The position numbers and the translations under genes are program-made. Of a stretch of DNA of 64,000 nt, positions 44,445 to 56,019 are shown piece by piece; positions within the stretch are counted from its first letter, which is position 1, and every line of letters begins with the position of its first letter. The notes below the pieces were generated by a model. That model was not told the DNA's origin. It did not search any database and saw only the letters and a list, made by a program, of their open reading frames with translations. Source of the DNA: Oegoconia quadripuncta (lineage: Eukaryota; Arthropoda; Insecta; Lepidoptera; Autostichidae); contig OX438742.1 in NCBI GenBank assembly GCA_949316235.1, positions 37,268,853 to 37,332,852 on the forward strand, written 5' to 3'.

Positions 44445-45325
44445 AGCTACCACTTCCCCTAGGTATAAAATATGTATGTGTAGATTTTTGTGTAACTTCA
44501 AAGGCCCACTTTACAGGTTTTATTTTTATCTTATTTTATTCATTTTGGGATTCAACAATATTTTAACATTATATTTATATTAAATAATCCTATAATTCTA
44601 CAAATTTTTGATATGTATATATAAAGTTATTGTTTTATGTTTGATAATCACCTTTATTTTAGAAATTATTAATTTATGGAACTGTATGTATGACATGATA
44701 TTGTAAAATGAACTAAATAAACCTAATTTAATCTACAACCCCTCTGTGACTTGCAAGGTGTTTTTCTTTAGAAATTGAATTAATAACTGCATTAAATACA
44801 CATGAATATCACAGAAATTGCTACAGAATAATAATTTATTATGGAATGGTTTATAATTTTTCCATTGCCCTGGGGCAGCAATTACACCGTTACATCTAAC
44901 CTTCCGCTCGGGGTCATTTAGCGATAATTATGAGAAATATCCACAATTCAGGCATGAATTATTGACATTTTATGTTTGCCAATCAATATTGAATAAGTTA
45001 TTTACATGAAGTTAAGAAATATTTTATTATGCCTTATCACTGTGGCATAAAGTGCGAGTCAATTGTTCTAACAGACAGAATTCAGCATACAAAAGCCAAA
45101 CGCGCTTTAATCGTTTTTTACTCAACTACAGCTAAAGCCAATACAAGTGTAATGTGTTTCACGTGTACCTTTGTATGTTTCCAACTAGAAACTTCCCCAT
45201 TTAATTAAAGTTAAACACTTTTGATAAATGAGCCGTTGTTCGATTTCATAGCCCAGCTATCACAATGCATTAGTTATATATTATAAAAAACATCATATAT
45301 AGGCATCGCAGGCAGTTACACATTT
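44445..45325. other. Unassigned AT-rich sequence
   Basis: No gene or element recognised. Confidence 0.4.
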
Positions 45326-45331
45326 TAAAAC

Positions 45332-45480
45332 AGCTTTCCGCCCGCGGCTTCGCCCATATGGAGTCACTCGCGGTCTCGTTCGATAGGAAGAACGGTCTAT
45401 GTCCTTCTGGAGAGCCCAAACTACCTCACTGCCAATTTTCAGCACGATCAGTTCAGAGGATTATTTTTTACAATTTCTAT
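45332..45480 (-). mobile_element. Helitron-like 3' end, different subfamily
   Basis: GCTTTCCGCCCGCGGCTTCGCCC is the reverse complement of the terminal hairpin of the other Helitrons here, but the sequence next to it (TCGATAGGAAGAACGGTC) differs from the 51143 and 53437 copies. The other end is not identified. Confidence 0.45.
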
Positions 45481-45484
45481 GAAG

Positions 45485-46015
45485 TCTCTACGATTTTTTT
45501 ACAAATCAGATTGATAGATAGATAAAGCATTTATTTACGCCACAGCATTCACACAACTACACAATTTTTAAATTACACAAAAATATACATACAATTAAAA
45601 GTAAAGAATAGAAAATACAAAGAGCGAGTGTGTCCCGCAGTAGTACAAATGGGTCTCACATCTCTCCCGCAAAACTCAGTGTGGCACATCACTCAAAGAG
45701 CGAATCACTGGTTTTCAGTTACAGCCCCTACAAGTACGAGTGCATATTGCAAATGCAATTACAGGATTCAAATTAGAAACAGACATGTTGTCAATGTCGG
45801 TTGGTGCAATAGCATCTTGTCTCTCCCTAATTCAAGGGGAGCCAGAACTTTATATAAAATTATTAACCTATGGTATAAGTAGAAGATAAGGTGTCCTTAG
45901 CCTAGATTACCTATGAGGGTGGCATATGCTGTTATAGATAAAACCCTCTATAAATAAATAAAGATTTTAAAAAATGCTATTACAAGTCCTTAATTTGTAA
46001 GTTGATCAACTATTC
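45485..46015. other. Unassigned; A/T tract and possible LINE 3' UTR
   Basis: The stretch from 45510 with GATAGATAGATAAAGCATTTATTT and a following A-rich run looks like an inverted LINE 3' end, but I cannot assign a family. Confidence 0.3.
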
Positions 46016-46019
46016 ATTA

Positions 46020-46337
46020 TCATATCAGCCACAGGAAGTCCATTGCTGAACATAAGCCTCTCCCATAGATTTCCAGAGCAACCGGTTGGAAGCGGCCTTC
46101 ATCTAGCGATTTCCCGCGACCTTCATCAGATGGTCCGTCTACCTTGTGTCCACCTTTGTCAGTTCTTCGAGCTATGCGCCCTGCCCACTGCCACTTCAAC
46201 TTACTAATCTGTTGGGCTATGTCGGCGACTTTCGTTCGTCTAATTCGACCACAGACGTAGAGCATTTCCCTCTCTATAGCTTGTTGCGTGACCTTTCTTA
46301 TGAGGCCCAATAGTGAGAGGCCACCATCCAGTGCCAT
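46020..46337 (-). pseudogene. RTE-clade LINE C-terminus
   Basis: The minus-strand frame gives QAIEREMLYV, RIRRTKVADIAQQISKLKWQWAGRIARR, and, after a short scrambled part, ALEIYGRGLCSAMDFLWLI. This is the C-terminal region of RTE-type endonuclease-reverse transcriptases, where a T(K/D)V.DIA..I..LKWQWAGH.AR block is diagnostic. Most of the element (endonuclease and RT) is absent. The stretch past the block is frameshifted relative to the family. A much poorer copy lies at 47470-47670 and the last few codons of another at 58210-58290. Confidence 0.75.
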
Positions 46338-46344
46338 AACTCAT

Positions 46345-47465
46345 CACTGGTTACACTTTTGTTATTGTATAAAGCATTACCTATTGCAAATACTTTACAA
46401 ATTTTCAAAAACAGTGGTTAAGTTTTCAGGTGTGAACTCTCAATTCTCCCAACTCTAACCAAATGGTCACTTCAAAGTAAATTTTTTTCATAAAGACATT
46501 AACGAAAACCCTCAATATTTTTCAGACTCATCAAGGACACCTAACCCGGTGACGTATGTGAGTGAAAACATATCACCCCCTTTGTTATTGCCCCCCACAG
46601 GTAGGTGAGTAACTTAAAAAATTGTTTTCCAGAATTATTTTCTTAACTTTGTGGGTATTATAAACACAAGAACTTTCAGTACATGTAAAATTACAAATTT
46701 ACAGCAGTAATAGTCTGCGAACACAACAGCTGTGACATACGCCAGAATTCACACCATGAAATTATTGAATTCTGAGTATGCTATTTATGACTATGAAATA
46801 TAATAACTGGTTTCATAATAAGTACACTGGAATTACAGCAATTAAAATTGCATACTGAATTTAAATGCATTTATTATGCATTTAAGTCCCTATCCATGCA
46901 ATGTTATTATATTAATGAAGTTATTTCATTTATTTGTTGCAACCGACATACAGGATGAGTTGTTTTACCGTAAGGAAAGAAATAGGACATATTAAGTAAG
47001 TGAAATAGAAGTTATTGGCATAGGTAGTTTAATTTTTTTTCAAAACCATCATCGCCCACTCGCCTGCCTGAGATTGATATGCGACTTTTAATTGGAACTC
47101 ATATTTTTTCCAAGTTTTTTTATTTATTTAATTTAATGATGTAATTATGTGCAATAGGGGGCTACATGCGCGACCGTCAAATGCCACAACGTTTTATTAT
47201 ATTTTATGTTTTTGAATTTGAATTAAACTACCTATTTTTTTATTTTATTTTTTTTATTTGAATGGGATCGCTCTATGCCAATACCTTCTAGTTCACTTAA
47301 CTAATATGCCCTGTTTTTTTCCTTACAGTAAAAAAACTCATCTATAAATGGCACAGCAACTTTTTGTAGGTGAGCCCAACAGTTGGTGATCCAAAAATAA
47401 ATTAAAAAAACTGTCTTTAGACAAACGTAGCGACATTATAAGAGTTCTTATTCTCTACAAGAAAT
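46345..47465. other. Unassigned AT-rich sequence
   Basis: No gene or element recognised. Confidence 0.4.
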
Positions 47466-47469
47466 CTAA

Positions 47470-47670
47470 AGACTTGTCATCATCGTTATCAGATCAAACA
47501 CAAGACGTCCACTGTAGAACATGGACCTCTTTATATTTCCAGAGTGACCGGTCGGATGCGGAAAGTGTCCAACCACTTAGTCTGATCTTTATTAGGCCTC
47601 ATCTTTTGACCTATGTGCCCTTACCCAATTCTAATCCGCTGGGCTATGTCGGTGAATTTCGTCATTACTG
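47470..47670 (-). mobile_element. RTE-clade LINE 3' fragment, decayed
   Basis: Contains, inverted, ACAAGACGTCCACTGTAGAACATGGACC and CCAATTCTAATCCGCTGGGCTATGTCGG, matching positions in 46030-46220. Confidence 0.6.
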
Positions 47671-47997
47671 ATGCGACTATTTTGCCAAAAAAATATGCGT
47701 AAATTATACCTACATACTCGTACATCGTTTTAAGAGTTTCGTAGCCCGTGACGAAAACGGAACCATTATAATTTCCTCTTGTCCGTCCATCCAAATAGAT
47801 AGGTATATAACTGTGCGATCTTTGCAAAAGTTTGAATAAAAGTTTATTTTTTCAACTCTTACACAACCATACCACAGCGTTCACAAACAAACAAACAAAT
47901 CGGTGCTTTGCCGGGTGATTGAAACGTGTCCTAACGTCGTGCAAAAATTGGCAGCGGTAGAAACGAGTTTCCTTTTAGACTGTCAATCAATATGTTT

Positions 47998-48300
47998 TTT
48001 TTATGTACAACGAGTTGGTACTTGACCTCAATCACACCTGATGTTAAGAGAGGAGCCGAAGGTGGAAGCGTACCGACCCGGAAACCCCAACACATTTGGG
48101 GGACTGCCTATCTTATCTCTGATAACCGGAACACAACAATACTATTAACATTGCTGCTTGGCGGCAGAATTAGATAAGATGGTGGGAGCTAGCCAGGCGG
48201 ACATTTAAAATGACCTGCCACCAACCAAACCGAATACTTAAACATGTACCCCGCTGGGAATCGAACCCGCGACCTCCCAATCGTAAACCCAATTATGGTT
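47998..48300 (-). repeat. SINE family C
   Basis: Reads AATCACACCTGATGTTAAG at left, then the inverted body and ATCGAACCCGCGACCTCCCAATCG (inverted B box) at right. The head is cut shortly after. Confidence 0.85.
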
Positions 48301-48853
48301 CCTTGGAGAAAGTTGTTCGTAATCAGGAGTGGAGTCACAAGTAAACTGGAATTACACGAATGAAATTTCAGCCTGTATACTTTTCGTCATGCGTATTACA
48401 TAACACCGGTAAATCTATTTCCTCCTGGCGCAGGTTGATAAAAAGAACTTGCCCTGGTTCGTAAGAAGGACCGTGAGCTTTAGAAAATAAATGACAGTTA
48501 GTGCGGATCGGTACACAAACAATAGTTTGTCGGTTGTTTTAGAAAAGTTAAAGAGAAGTACCCTCAAAGTAGAAACTTCTACATCACGACGACGGCCCAG
48601 CACTCTCTGCTAGACTCAGAAGTAACTCGAATTGCAGTTTTGTTTATTTAGAGTTTTATCGGGTTTTATTAATCCTTAATTTATTAAGATTGCTGAAACG
48701 ACAAGGCCTTCATTCCTCAGACTACTTATTCATCAAGTTATTCATCTTTCCTCAATTGACTTATTCGTCAAGTCCTTTATTCAACAAGTTACTTAATCGT
48801 CCATTTACAGTTATGAATCGATTTTTTGGTCCGTACTGATATACCTATGAGAG

Positions 48854-49100
48854 AGCGTCAGTGGCTCAGCGGTTAAGACGCGGTCTCCCAATTTAGGAGG
48901 TCCGGGTTCGATTACCAGACAGGCCATGTACCAATGTGTTTTTAAATTTAATTTACTCATGTGCATTTATCCGACTGCTCTTAAACGGTAAACGAATACA
49001 TCGGGAGGAAACCTGCATGCCTGAGAAATAAAAATCAAAGGCATGTGAAGTCCCCAACCCGCATTTGGCCAGCGTGGTGGACTATCGCCCATACTTTATA
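48854..49100 (+). repeat. SINE family B, full length
   Basis: tRNA-like head GCGTCAGTGGCTCAGCGGTTAAGACGC with B box CGGGTTCGATTACC, then CAGGCCATGTACCAATG, GCATTTATCCGACTGCTC, GGAAACCTGCATGCC and GCCAGCGTGGTGGAC. The head folds partly like a tRNA, but this is a SINE, not a tRNA gene. Confidence 0.85.
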
Positions 49101-49117
49101 TATGATATTTATTCGAA

Positions 49118-49290
49118 GAACAGTCGATCCATTCATCATCCGAACAGCCAAGGCATGGAACTCAATGGGATCTTCAAGAGCAGAGTGAATAGGCATTTAC
49201 TGGAATCGCGTGCATGAAGCACATCATCACTTTCCATCAGGTGAGATTGTGGTCAAATGCGAATCCAGTCAATCATAAAAAAAAAGAAAT
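49118..49290 (+). mobile_element. LINE 3' end
   Basis: Frames contain RTAKAWNSM, the RT.KLWN motif near the C-terminus of jockey/CR1-like LINEs, then the tail ATCACTTTCCATCAGGTGAGATTG and a poly(A) near 49280. Same tail as 8719-8790. Confidence 0.65.
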
Positions 49291-49674
49291 AGTTTAGTTA
49301 TTTTACGAACAATAAGTAAGTAAACAAAATCCCGATTATTTGTCACCCCCAGTTGTAGATGAAGGAAAGTCACCCCTCTTAATACATAAATAGGCAATTT
49401 GACTTATTGATTTAAATCTAAAATTCTTTGTTCAGAAGATTCTGTTCAAAAGCATTCAGGAAATTCCATATCGAGCCGTTTTATCTTTATCTATGCTTTA
49501 TCGGCCTTGGAGGCTTTTATTTGTAAATCGCCTTTTAGATATGGTATCCACTTTATATCCGATATTTAACGAAGGAATTTCACTTAGATGTGAAATAGAC
49601 AAATTCTTTTACAAATAACTTTTATTGATAAATAAATCATTTGCACTGCCTATACAGGCATAGTACCTACTTAT

Positions 49675-49990
49675 ACTGCCCGTCAATTTACCACTTGTGA
49701 CGCGGGTCATTGCCTGACTACTGCCCGGCAATTTACCACTTGTGACGCGCGTCATTCCCTGCCCACTGGCCGTCAATTTATAACTTGTGAAGTGCGTCAT
49801 TGCCTGCCCACTGGCCGTCAATTTATAACTTGTGAAATGCGTCATTGCCTGTCCACTGCCCGTGAATTTACCACGTGTGACGTGCGTCATTGCCTGTCCA
49901 CTGCCCGTCAATTTATAACTTCTGAAACATTACTGCCTGTCCACTGGCCGTCAGTATGACTTATGAAACTATTGCCTGCACACCTCTCCA
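49675..49990. repeat. 45-bp minisatellite, about 6.5 units
   Basis: The unit runs ACTGCCCGTCAATTTA...GTCATTGCCTG. The unit length is a multiple of three, so the minus strand stays open through five or more units as a 15-residue repeat (TGSGQAMTHVT...). There is no promoter, signal peptide or splice context, and right-hand units decay. I regard it as noncoding. Confidence 0.85.
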
Positions 49991-50099
49991 CTGACCATCA
50001 ATTCGCAATACCCTTCATCACACTATAGAGAATGAGCCCTCTCATGAAAAAATAAGAACACCTTAGAACAAAATGATTTTTTTAATATGATATCAAGGT

Positions 50100-50330
50100 G
50101 ACTGGAAGAGATCTACATCACCTGGATGAGTGGGAGTCTACCACTGTACGTTTCTCAAGAAACTTCTTTCCGGCAGCGGTATTCCCGAATGAGTACGACA
50201 TTGGAACCTTCAAGAAACGAGCCTACACCTTCCTCAAAGGCTGGCAACGCATCTGTGACCCTTTTGGTGTTTGCTTTCCATCAGGTGACCCGCATGCTTG
50301 TTTGCCGCCCTCTCATATATATAAAAAAAA
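50100..50330 (+). mobile_element. LINE 3' end (twin of the mariner-inserted copy)
   Basis: Translates to FPAAVFPNEYDIGTFKKRAY and LKGWQRICDPFGV, the C-terminus of a lepidopteran LINE, then the tail TTTCCATCAGGTGACCCGCATGC and A-rich end. Nearly identical to 31880-32065. Confidence 0.75.
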
Positions 50331-50442
50331 GATCTCTTTAACTGATAAATCCGCCTTTGTACTTAATTTTAAGTTAAATTTAATGTATTTATCAAAAATG
50401 TAAACAAACAATACTAAAAACCTTTATGCCCTTTTATTCCAG

Positions 50443-50483
50443 AATCAGCTTTTCGATTCAGGGATCCGTTTGCGAAACATCAA
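50443..50483 (+). CDS. Candidate 41-nt micro-exon
   Basis: A strong pyrimidine tract and acceptor (CCCTTTTATTCCAG, ending 50442) and a consensus donor (CAA|GTAAGTGC at 50484) enclose 41 nt. If the upstream exon supplies one base (G), it reads ESAFRFRDPFAKHQ, which looks like genuine protein. In phase 0 it reads NQLFDSGIRLRNI, which would join the phase-0 donor at 20161. I do not recognise either peptide. Both splice sites are good, but short motifs like this occur by chance, so it is a candidate only. Confidence 0.4.
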
Positions 50484-50732
50484 GTAAGTGCTAATGTTTA
50501 ATTAATGCGCGGCAATAGTAAATATAATGAAATTAAAACGAAAACTATTACAGTTAAGTAGGTTTTTCAAGTTATAAAACTTATAAACTTATAAAGTTTC
50601 CCTTAAAAATTATTTATCAAACAACAAAAAAGCAACGAGTATCCAGTTAATCATAAAAAAAACCCCTTACAAATTCGCATATTGTGACGGGCAAGTATTG
50701 AACTGCGCGTGGCCCAACACGTATTTGGCCGG

Positions 50733-50765
50733 TTTTCTCTGTTATATAATATATAACAGAGAAAA
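50733..50765. repeat. Perfect 15-bp hairpin
   Basis: 50733-50747 pairs with 50751-50765 (TTTTCTCTGTTATAT / ATATAACAGAGAAAA) across a 3-nt loop. Confidence 0.75.
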
Positions 50766-51142
50766 TAAATAAATAAATATTTTTAATGTTTAATATTATT
50801 ATCAAAAAAGTATTTAAGATAGCCGATAATTATTTTGAAGGACAGATTAAACGGACGCAAATATAAAGAAATAAAAACCGGACAAATAAGCAAGTGTCGG
50901 CCGCCCCATGTCGCGTTCCGTACTGGCCCATCACAATATAACCTCCAGTATTGTTATCTTTAGAGATAAGCTATATAACCTTTGTACATATTTTCTGACT
51001 GTAATCTGGTTGTATTTCTTGAGCAGTAAAGAATATGCGGACTTAGAAGAGGGCTTTTTGTTGTTTGATAAATAATTTTCAACAGAAAGTTAACTTGTAA
51101 AGGCTACTGTAATAGTTTTTCCTTTACCTTCGTTATTATATA

Positions 51143-51322
51143 CTAGCATTCCGCCCGCGGCTTCGCCCACGTGGAATAACTTAATTGCGGAAATTTGTTT
51201 ATCCCGCGGGAACTACACACTATATCAGGATAAAAAATATCCTATGTCTCTATCCAGGGTATATATTCTACCTATATATATCAAATTTCATCCAAACTTT
51301 CACATTTATAATATTAGTTAGA
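51143..51322 (-). mobile_element. Short non-autonomous Helitron, 180 bp
   Basis: On the minus strand: TC at 51322 (TCTAACTAATATTATAAATG), ending with the hairpin GGCGAAGCCGCGGGCGG and CTAG at 51143-51146. Host A and T flank it. Compared with 53437-53663, it lacks an internal block including the TTTGTTTGTT run. Confidence 0.8.
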
Positions 51323-51329
51323 TCTTCAC

Positions 51330-52385
51330 GTATCCGATTAAAATACTGATTAAATTACATACATAATGAACCAATTAGAAAGTATATCATTTCATAAGGT
51401 AAGGTACCATGAAACTAATAAATAATAGTGCATAGAATTATTTATTACCTTCATGCATAACATGCGCGAAGGTAATAAAACCTTCGACACACTTACGCAA
51501 TATCTCCCTCACACATAGGCGATAACAAGCACACAAAAATTCAATGTACTCGTATAATTACAAAATTTACCGGTTTATTGTATTTATCCGTTCTTGAAAT
51601 AAAATATTTGTTCCTGTTTTACATGACTGTAAAACTAAAGTAAAACAAAATTAAAGACTTGTGAAGTAAATAAAACTAAATAAAGTACTGAACCACACAA
51701 AATCAATGTTCATGTTATTTATATACGATTTATATTTTAATATATATTAATAATGTTAATTAAAAGCCATGTTACTTCGAATTTTCTTTTCTTTTACTTT
51801 TATTTCCTCTAACTACTACAGTTACCTAATTAGTCTATCCCTTTTAATCGACTCGCATTGCAAATTGCACTAAACAGTTTACGATATTTCCATGCTATCG
51901 CCTTCGCACTTGAGTATTTTATAATAAATATATGTCTCTTTTATACATCTCGCTCGTGTGATACAAAATATTACAATTTTAATTTTATTCAATACAAAAC
52001 AATTACGACACGTTGGTTTCTGTAAAGATTTTTAAATGTTTTTCTAAATAAATCTACAAAGTCGCTGTCAATCCGCTCTCTAAGAGTATCGTTCATAACC
52101 TGACAACCACAAAATTTTGTTGGAAATTACTTACAATTTCTACTTGGACCACAACTCGGACAAAATAGTCCGAGTCCCACATTCACAAGTGATTTAAATT
52201 GAATAAAGCATTTACAAGAAGATTTACGTAATATTATTTTCTTGCCCATTTATGGTCAATTTAACCTTGCCATGGTTGGATACGTTTATTTCGGGATGTG
52301 GGATAATCCTTCTGGGCGACCAACCAGCTAACGACATCGAGCTTTATTTAACATTAGAAAGATATAGCTCTGTACTTGAAACCTT
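51330..52385. other. Unassigned AT-rich sequence
   Basis: No gene or element recognised. Confidence 0.4.
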
Positions 52386-52394
52386 GAAAGATTA

Positions 52395-52735
52395 ACCGCC
52401 TCCGTGGCTCAATGTAAACAACATTGGGTTTACGATTCGGAGGTCGCGGGTTCGATCCCCAGCGGGGTACATGTTTAAGTACTCGGTTTGGTTGGTGGTA
52501 GGGCATTTTAAATGTCCGCCTGGCTAGCTACCACCATCTTATCTAAATCTGCCGCCAAGCAGCAATGTCAATAGCATTGTTGTGTTCCGGTTGTCAGAGT
52601 AAGATAGCCAGTCCCCCAAATGTGTTGGGGTTTCCGGGTCAGTACGCTTCCACCTTCGACTTCATCTTCACTTAACATCAGGTGTGATTGAGGTCAAGTA
52701 CGAACCCATCGTGCATTAAAAAAAAAAAAAAATCC
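52395..52735 (+). repeat. SINE family C, full length (best copy)
   Basis: tRNA-like head CCGCCTCCGTGGCTCAATG, B box CGGGTTCGATCCCC, then TGGTGGTAGGGCA, CCACCATCTTATCTAAATC, TGTGTTCCGGTTGTCAGAG, ACTTAACATCAGGTGTGATT and a long A tail at 52718-52731. It serves as the reference copy for all other family C entries. Confidence 0.88.
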
Positions 52736-53052
52736 TGGAATCTTTTTGGTTTCGATAATGGTGACACCACAGACCAATGAAAGAAACAAATGCGGTCGAT
52801 GAAGGAAACAACATTATGAAAATGCTGCCATCCCGTTCTGCTATAGCGCCCACCACAATAACATTTTCACCAACTTATAAAAAGGAGGAGGTAATCAATT
52901 CGACTGTCTACCAACCACATTTGATCCAAATCCTTGCAGTCGTTTATGTGTGAAAAGGTAACATACAAACTATTGCATTTATAATATTAGTGTGATTTCA
53001 GTACCTAATTCTTTTTTAATTCAAGTGGTATAACGGAACTATTAGATAATGT

Positions 53053-53172
53053 GTAATGAAAACATCCATAACTCTGTGTTCATCATACAAACATGACCAC
53101 TGCGAGATTCGAACCCGCGACCTTTCAGTATAGCAGTCCAAGTTTCTAACCACTACACAAAACGGGTCGTCG
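53053..53172 (-). repeat. SINE family A, 3'-truncated
   Basis: Head with A box (inverted CCACTACACAAAACGGGTCGTCG) and B box (inverted GAGATTCGAACCCGCGACC) and the first part of the body. Confidence 0.75.
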
Positions 53173-53436
53173 TATATAGGGGTATATACTATAATATACA
53201 AGGTTATATTTTGTAAACCAAAAGGCCGATACACCCCAATTAGATCCTATATCTTGTAATCAATATGGCTAGAAAAAATAAAATAAAAGCATTATTATTG
53301 CGAATTCAGTCATATAAATTTGGTGAAGTTCTGATGATGCACTCCGGGGATTTGTCAATTTTTGATGGTTAATTTATAGGTTTCTTTTGTGAAACTTGTG
53401 TAATACTCGTAATTATTCGAAACAACCCATTTAGTA

Positions 53437-53663
53437 TTAGCTTCCTGCCCGCGGCTTCGCCTGCGTGGAATACTTTATCGCGGAAATTTGTTTATCCCGC
53501 GGGAACTACTCATTTTATCGGAATAAATCCTGTCTTAATCCAGGGTATGTTCTACATATATACCAAATTTCATCCAAATCCGTTCATCCGTTTCGCCGTG
53601 ATTGAGCAACAAACAAACAAACAAATAAACATCCAAACTTTCGCATTTATTATATTAGTTAGA
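53437..53663 (-). mobile_element. Short non-autonomous Helitron, 227 bp
   Basis: Minus strand TC at 53663 (TCTAACTAATATAATAAATG) to CTAA at 53437-53440, with the 3' hairpin GGCGAAGCCGCGGGCAGG, flanked by A and T. The inside holds the (TTTG)n run, CTCAATCACGGCGAAACGG and AGTAGTTCCCGCGGGA. Best preserved copy of this subfamily here. Confidence 0.82.
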
Positions 53664-53699
53664 TTCATGTGTTTTCTCCAAGCAATGTGCATATTTTAT

Positions 53700-54015
53700 T
53701 GATTGATTGCTTTCTATATTTACAGATGTAAATAGTAGGCACTATCATATCAGCCCTCAGATTATGTAACATCATAGGTATCGTTATAGATTACTTTGAC
53801 CAATGAGAAGCCGTCAAATTGCCGAGCGAGCGATGAATCAACCAACCACATGTCAGAACGTAACCGATGACGATAACGATGAAATTATGTAATAGAGCCC
53901 CTGATTTACTCAATACCACAGTGGTAAACCATAGAAATATATTTTACTGATTGATGCTCTCTCAATTTACAGACATAGATAGGTAAAAGTGGGCACCATT
54001 ATGTGATTAACACAA
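53700..54015. other. Unassigned; two related segments
   Basis: 53700-53765 and 53930-54010 share TTTACTGATTGAT-like and TTTACAGA(T/C)(A/G)TA phrases followed by a GGCACCATTAT-like phrase. Possibly a decayed repeat. Confidence 0.3.
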
Positions 54016-54024
54016 TACTATACA

Positions 54025-54275
54025 ATAAATATCCTAGTATATACACAGCGACATCTAGTTCCATACTAAGCAACTAGGCTTGTATTATGAATACCAGATG
54101 GTTGATATACCACACAAATACATTTATTTTTATAAATATTATAAATGAAAACATCCAAATCTCAGGTACTCATGTCCATATTTAACATAGAAACATATGA
54201 CCCTAGCGAGAATTGAGCCCGCGACCTTTTAGCACAGTATTCAGTGTTTTTAACTCTACACCAAACAGCTCGTCT
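54025..54275 (-). repeat. SINE family A, near full length
   Basis: Inverted body CAGCGACATCTAGTTCCATACTAAGC, GAATACCAGATGGTTGATATAC and inverted B box GAGAATTGAGCCCGCGACC, head ending in GCTCGTC at the right. Confidence 0.8.
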
Positions 54276-54279
54276 AGTT

Positions 54280-55060
54280 AATTAAATTAACATTGGTTCA
54301 GAGAGACATGTGCCCCCACATCACAACTTCAAAGTGCACCGAGAGAATCTCAAAGATTGGTAACTCCACACGGAGTGTTTACGCTCCAAACTACACTAAT
54401 TCATTAAGTATATTTTGGCGCTGCGCTCTAAAGATTGTTTTGAGCAAAACTTTGAGAAACGTATTTCAAAGGCTTTCAAGTCTGTGACGATACTGGAGAC
54501 CCAGGCGGTATCCCTGTTTGCACACGCCGGCACACGGACAAATCTCCCGGCTAAGCTGAGGTAGAGATAGCTACAAGTTTTGTATAGCACTTAAGCTAAA
54601 GTAAAGACACTACGGAACCGACACTAATGCTTTAGCAAGTAATAACATTTATGCCATGTCGGACTGCATTGAAATTAGTGAATGTAGTAGGTAAATACGA
54701 ATACTATGAATTATTTAATTATATCTTGGTCTTAACTCATAAAATACGGAATCTTTAAATATTGTTATTCTTTGTCAACATTCCTGTGTATTTAGTCGTG
54801 TTTAGGTCCGGGAAAACGTCTTTTCTGACTTTGTATGTATGCCAGTTACAATATAATGTCTTTGGTCGTATTGTTTGTACCTGCCTGATTTTACCTTTAG
54901 ACATTTTGGTTGATATTATGGAAATAAAAAAAAATATCTCGTCATTTGTGTAGCTACTCAGTGTATAATTTTTTAGCTACTCACAGCTACTTTAATGGAT
55001 AATTTATTGAATTAAAGTCTATGAAAAGGTACGATGAGATCGAGGTATTAACCGTAGAGG
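54280..55060. other. Unassigned sequence
   Basis: Nothing recognised. Confidence 0.35.
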
Positions 55061-55067
55061 TAGGTAA

Positions 55068-55150
55068 CAATCTGGCTGCAGCATCAGTTCATGTCTATCA
55101 TATAAATGTATTGTCATCATAACGATCGGGTATGCAAAATGTCAGCTGCT
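55068..55150 (+). repeat. Dispersed repeat D copy
   Basis: CTGGCTGCAGCATCAGTTCATGTCTATCAT matches 61888-61915 and 62397-62425. Confidence 0.65.
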
Positions 55151-55444
55151 TATATAAACAGAAAATGCTTCTAAATTTACTTGCAAATTTTGAATCTCAC
55201 AACTTTAATGCGAACATTGCAAGTTCAATAAAAGCTTGTAAAACCATCAACAAAGTATAGATTATAAAACTGTGTCATTGAACTATTTGGCATCGATTGC
55301 AAATAAGGAAATTGTATTTTAGTTTTAAATACACCTAAATTCAGAATATATAAAACTAAAAAAGTAGGAGAAAACCAATGAACGCACAGACTCCGAAACT
55401 CGCCCTCCGAAATCTATACAAGGTAGAAAACTTGATCAAGATCG

Positions 55445-55735
55445 CTAGAAGAGTACCCAGAATATTGACAGCATAGCATTACCTCGTTTAATGGCAATAC
55501 TGGCGTTTGCCAGGATAATCGCCAGCTCTATGATCGCCGGATACCTCAATAGGGCGAGTGAATAAATCCTTAAATAGCATCTGAGCTTCAGGTCCCCACG
55601 AGCCAAACGGCGCAAATATGTAACCATTTCCCGAGGTTGCACATTTGCGCTGCTTGCAGCTTTCCGCAACAGCTGCAACCGATCCCGCACACATTTAACA
55701 AGTACTGGTATGGGATGGCACAACTGTGTCAACAT
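55445..55735 (-). pseudogene. Second RLE-retrotransposon C-terminal fragment, frameshifted
   Basis: One minus-strand frame reads YIFAPFGSWGPEAQMLFKDL and SGDHRAG, and another AIKRGNAMLSI. Taken together these follow the order (FG..GPWGP..., GDPRAG, IQRGNAASVLGT) seen in the copy at 1076-1690. A frameshift near 55510 breaks the gene and everything upstream is missing. It is more diverged than the first copy, so it may belong to a sister family. A headless SINE C begins right beside it on the plus strand. Confidence 0.65.
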
Positions 55736-55744
55736 AAGTTTCGA

Positions 55745-56012
55745 ATCGAGCGGGTTCGATCCCCAGCGGAGTACATGTGTAGTACCTACTTGGTTTGGTA
55801 AGACATTATATGTCTGCCTAGCTAAGTACCACCATGTTACCTAACTCTGCCGCCAAACAGCAATATCAATAGCATAGTTGTGTTCCGGATGTCAGAGAGA
55901 TAAGATAGCCAGTCCCCCAAATAAGATAGGGTTTCCGGTTCCACCTTCGGCCTCATCTCCACGGTATGATTGAAGTCAAGTGCTAACCCGTTATGCATAA
56001 AAAAAAACGTTC
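55745..56012 (+). repeat. SINE family C, with only the end of its head
   Basis: Starts inside the B box (GGGTTCGATCCCCAGCGG) and continues with the body to TGCATAAAAAAAAACG, with a deletion in the GGTCAGTACGCTT region. Confidence 0.75.
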
Positions 56013-56019
56013 TTTCCAT

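Noticed and set aside
48854..48930. tRNA gene
   Set aside because: A and B boxes are present but arms pair poorly and the typical SINE body follows; the same holds for all other tRNA-like heads in the window.
49675..49990. CRISPR array
   Set aside because: Units are head-to-tail with no unique spacers; this is a minisatellite.
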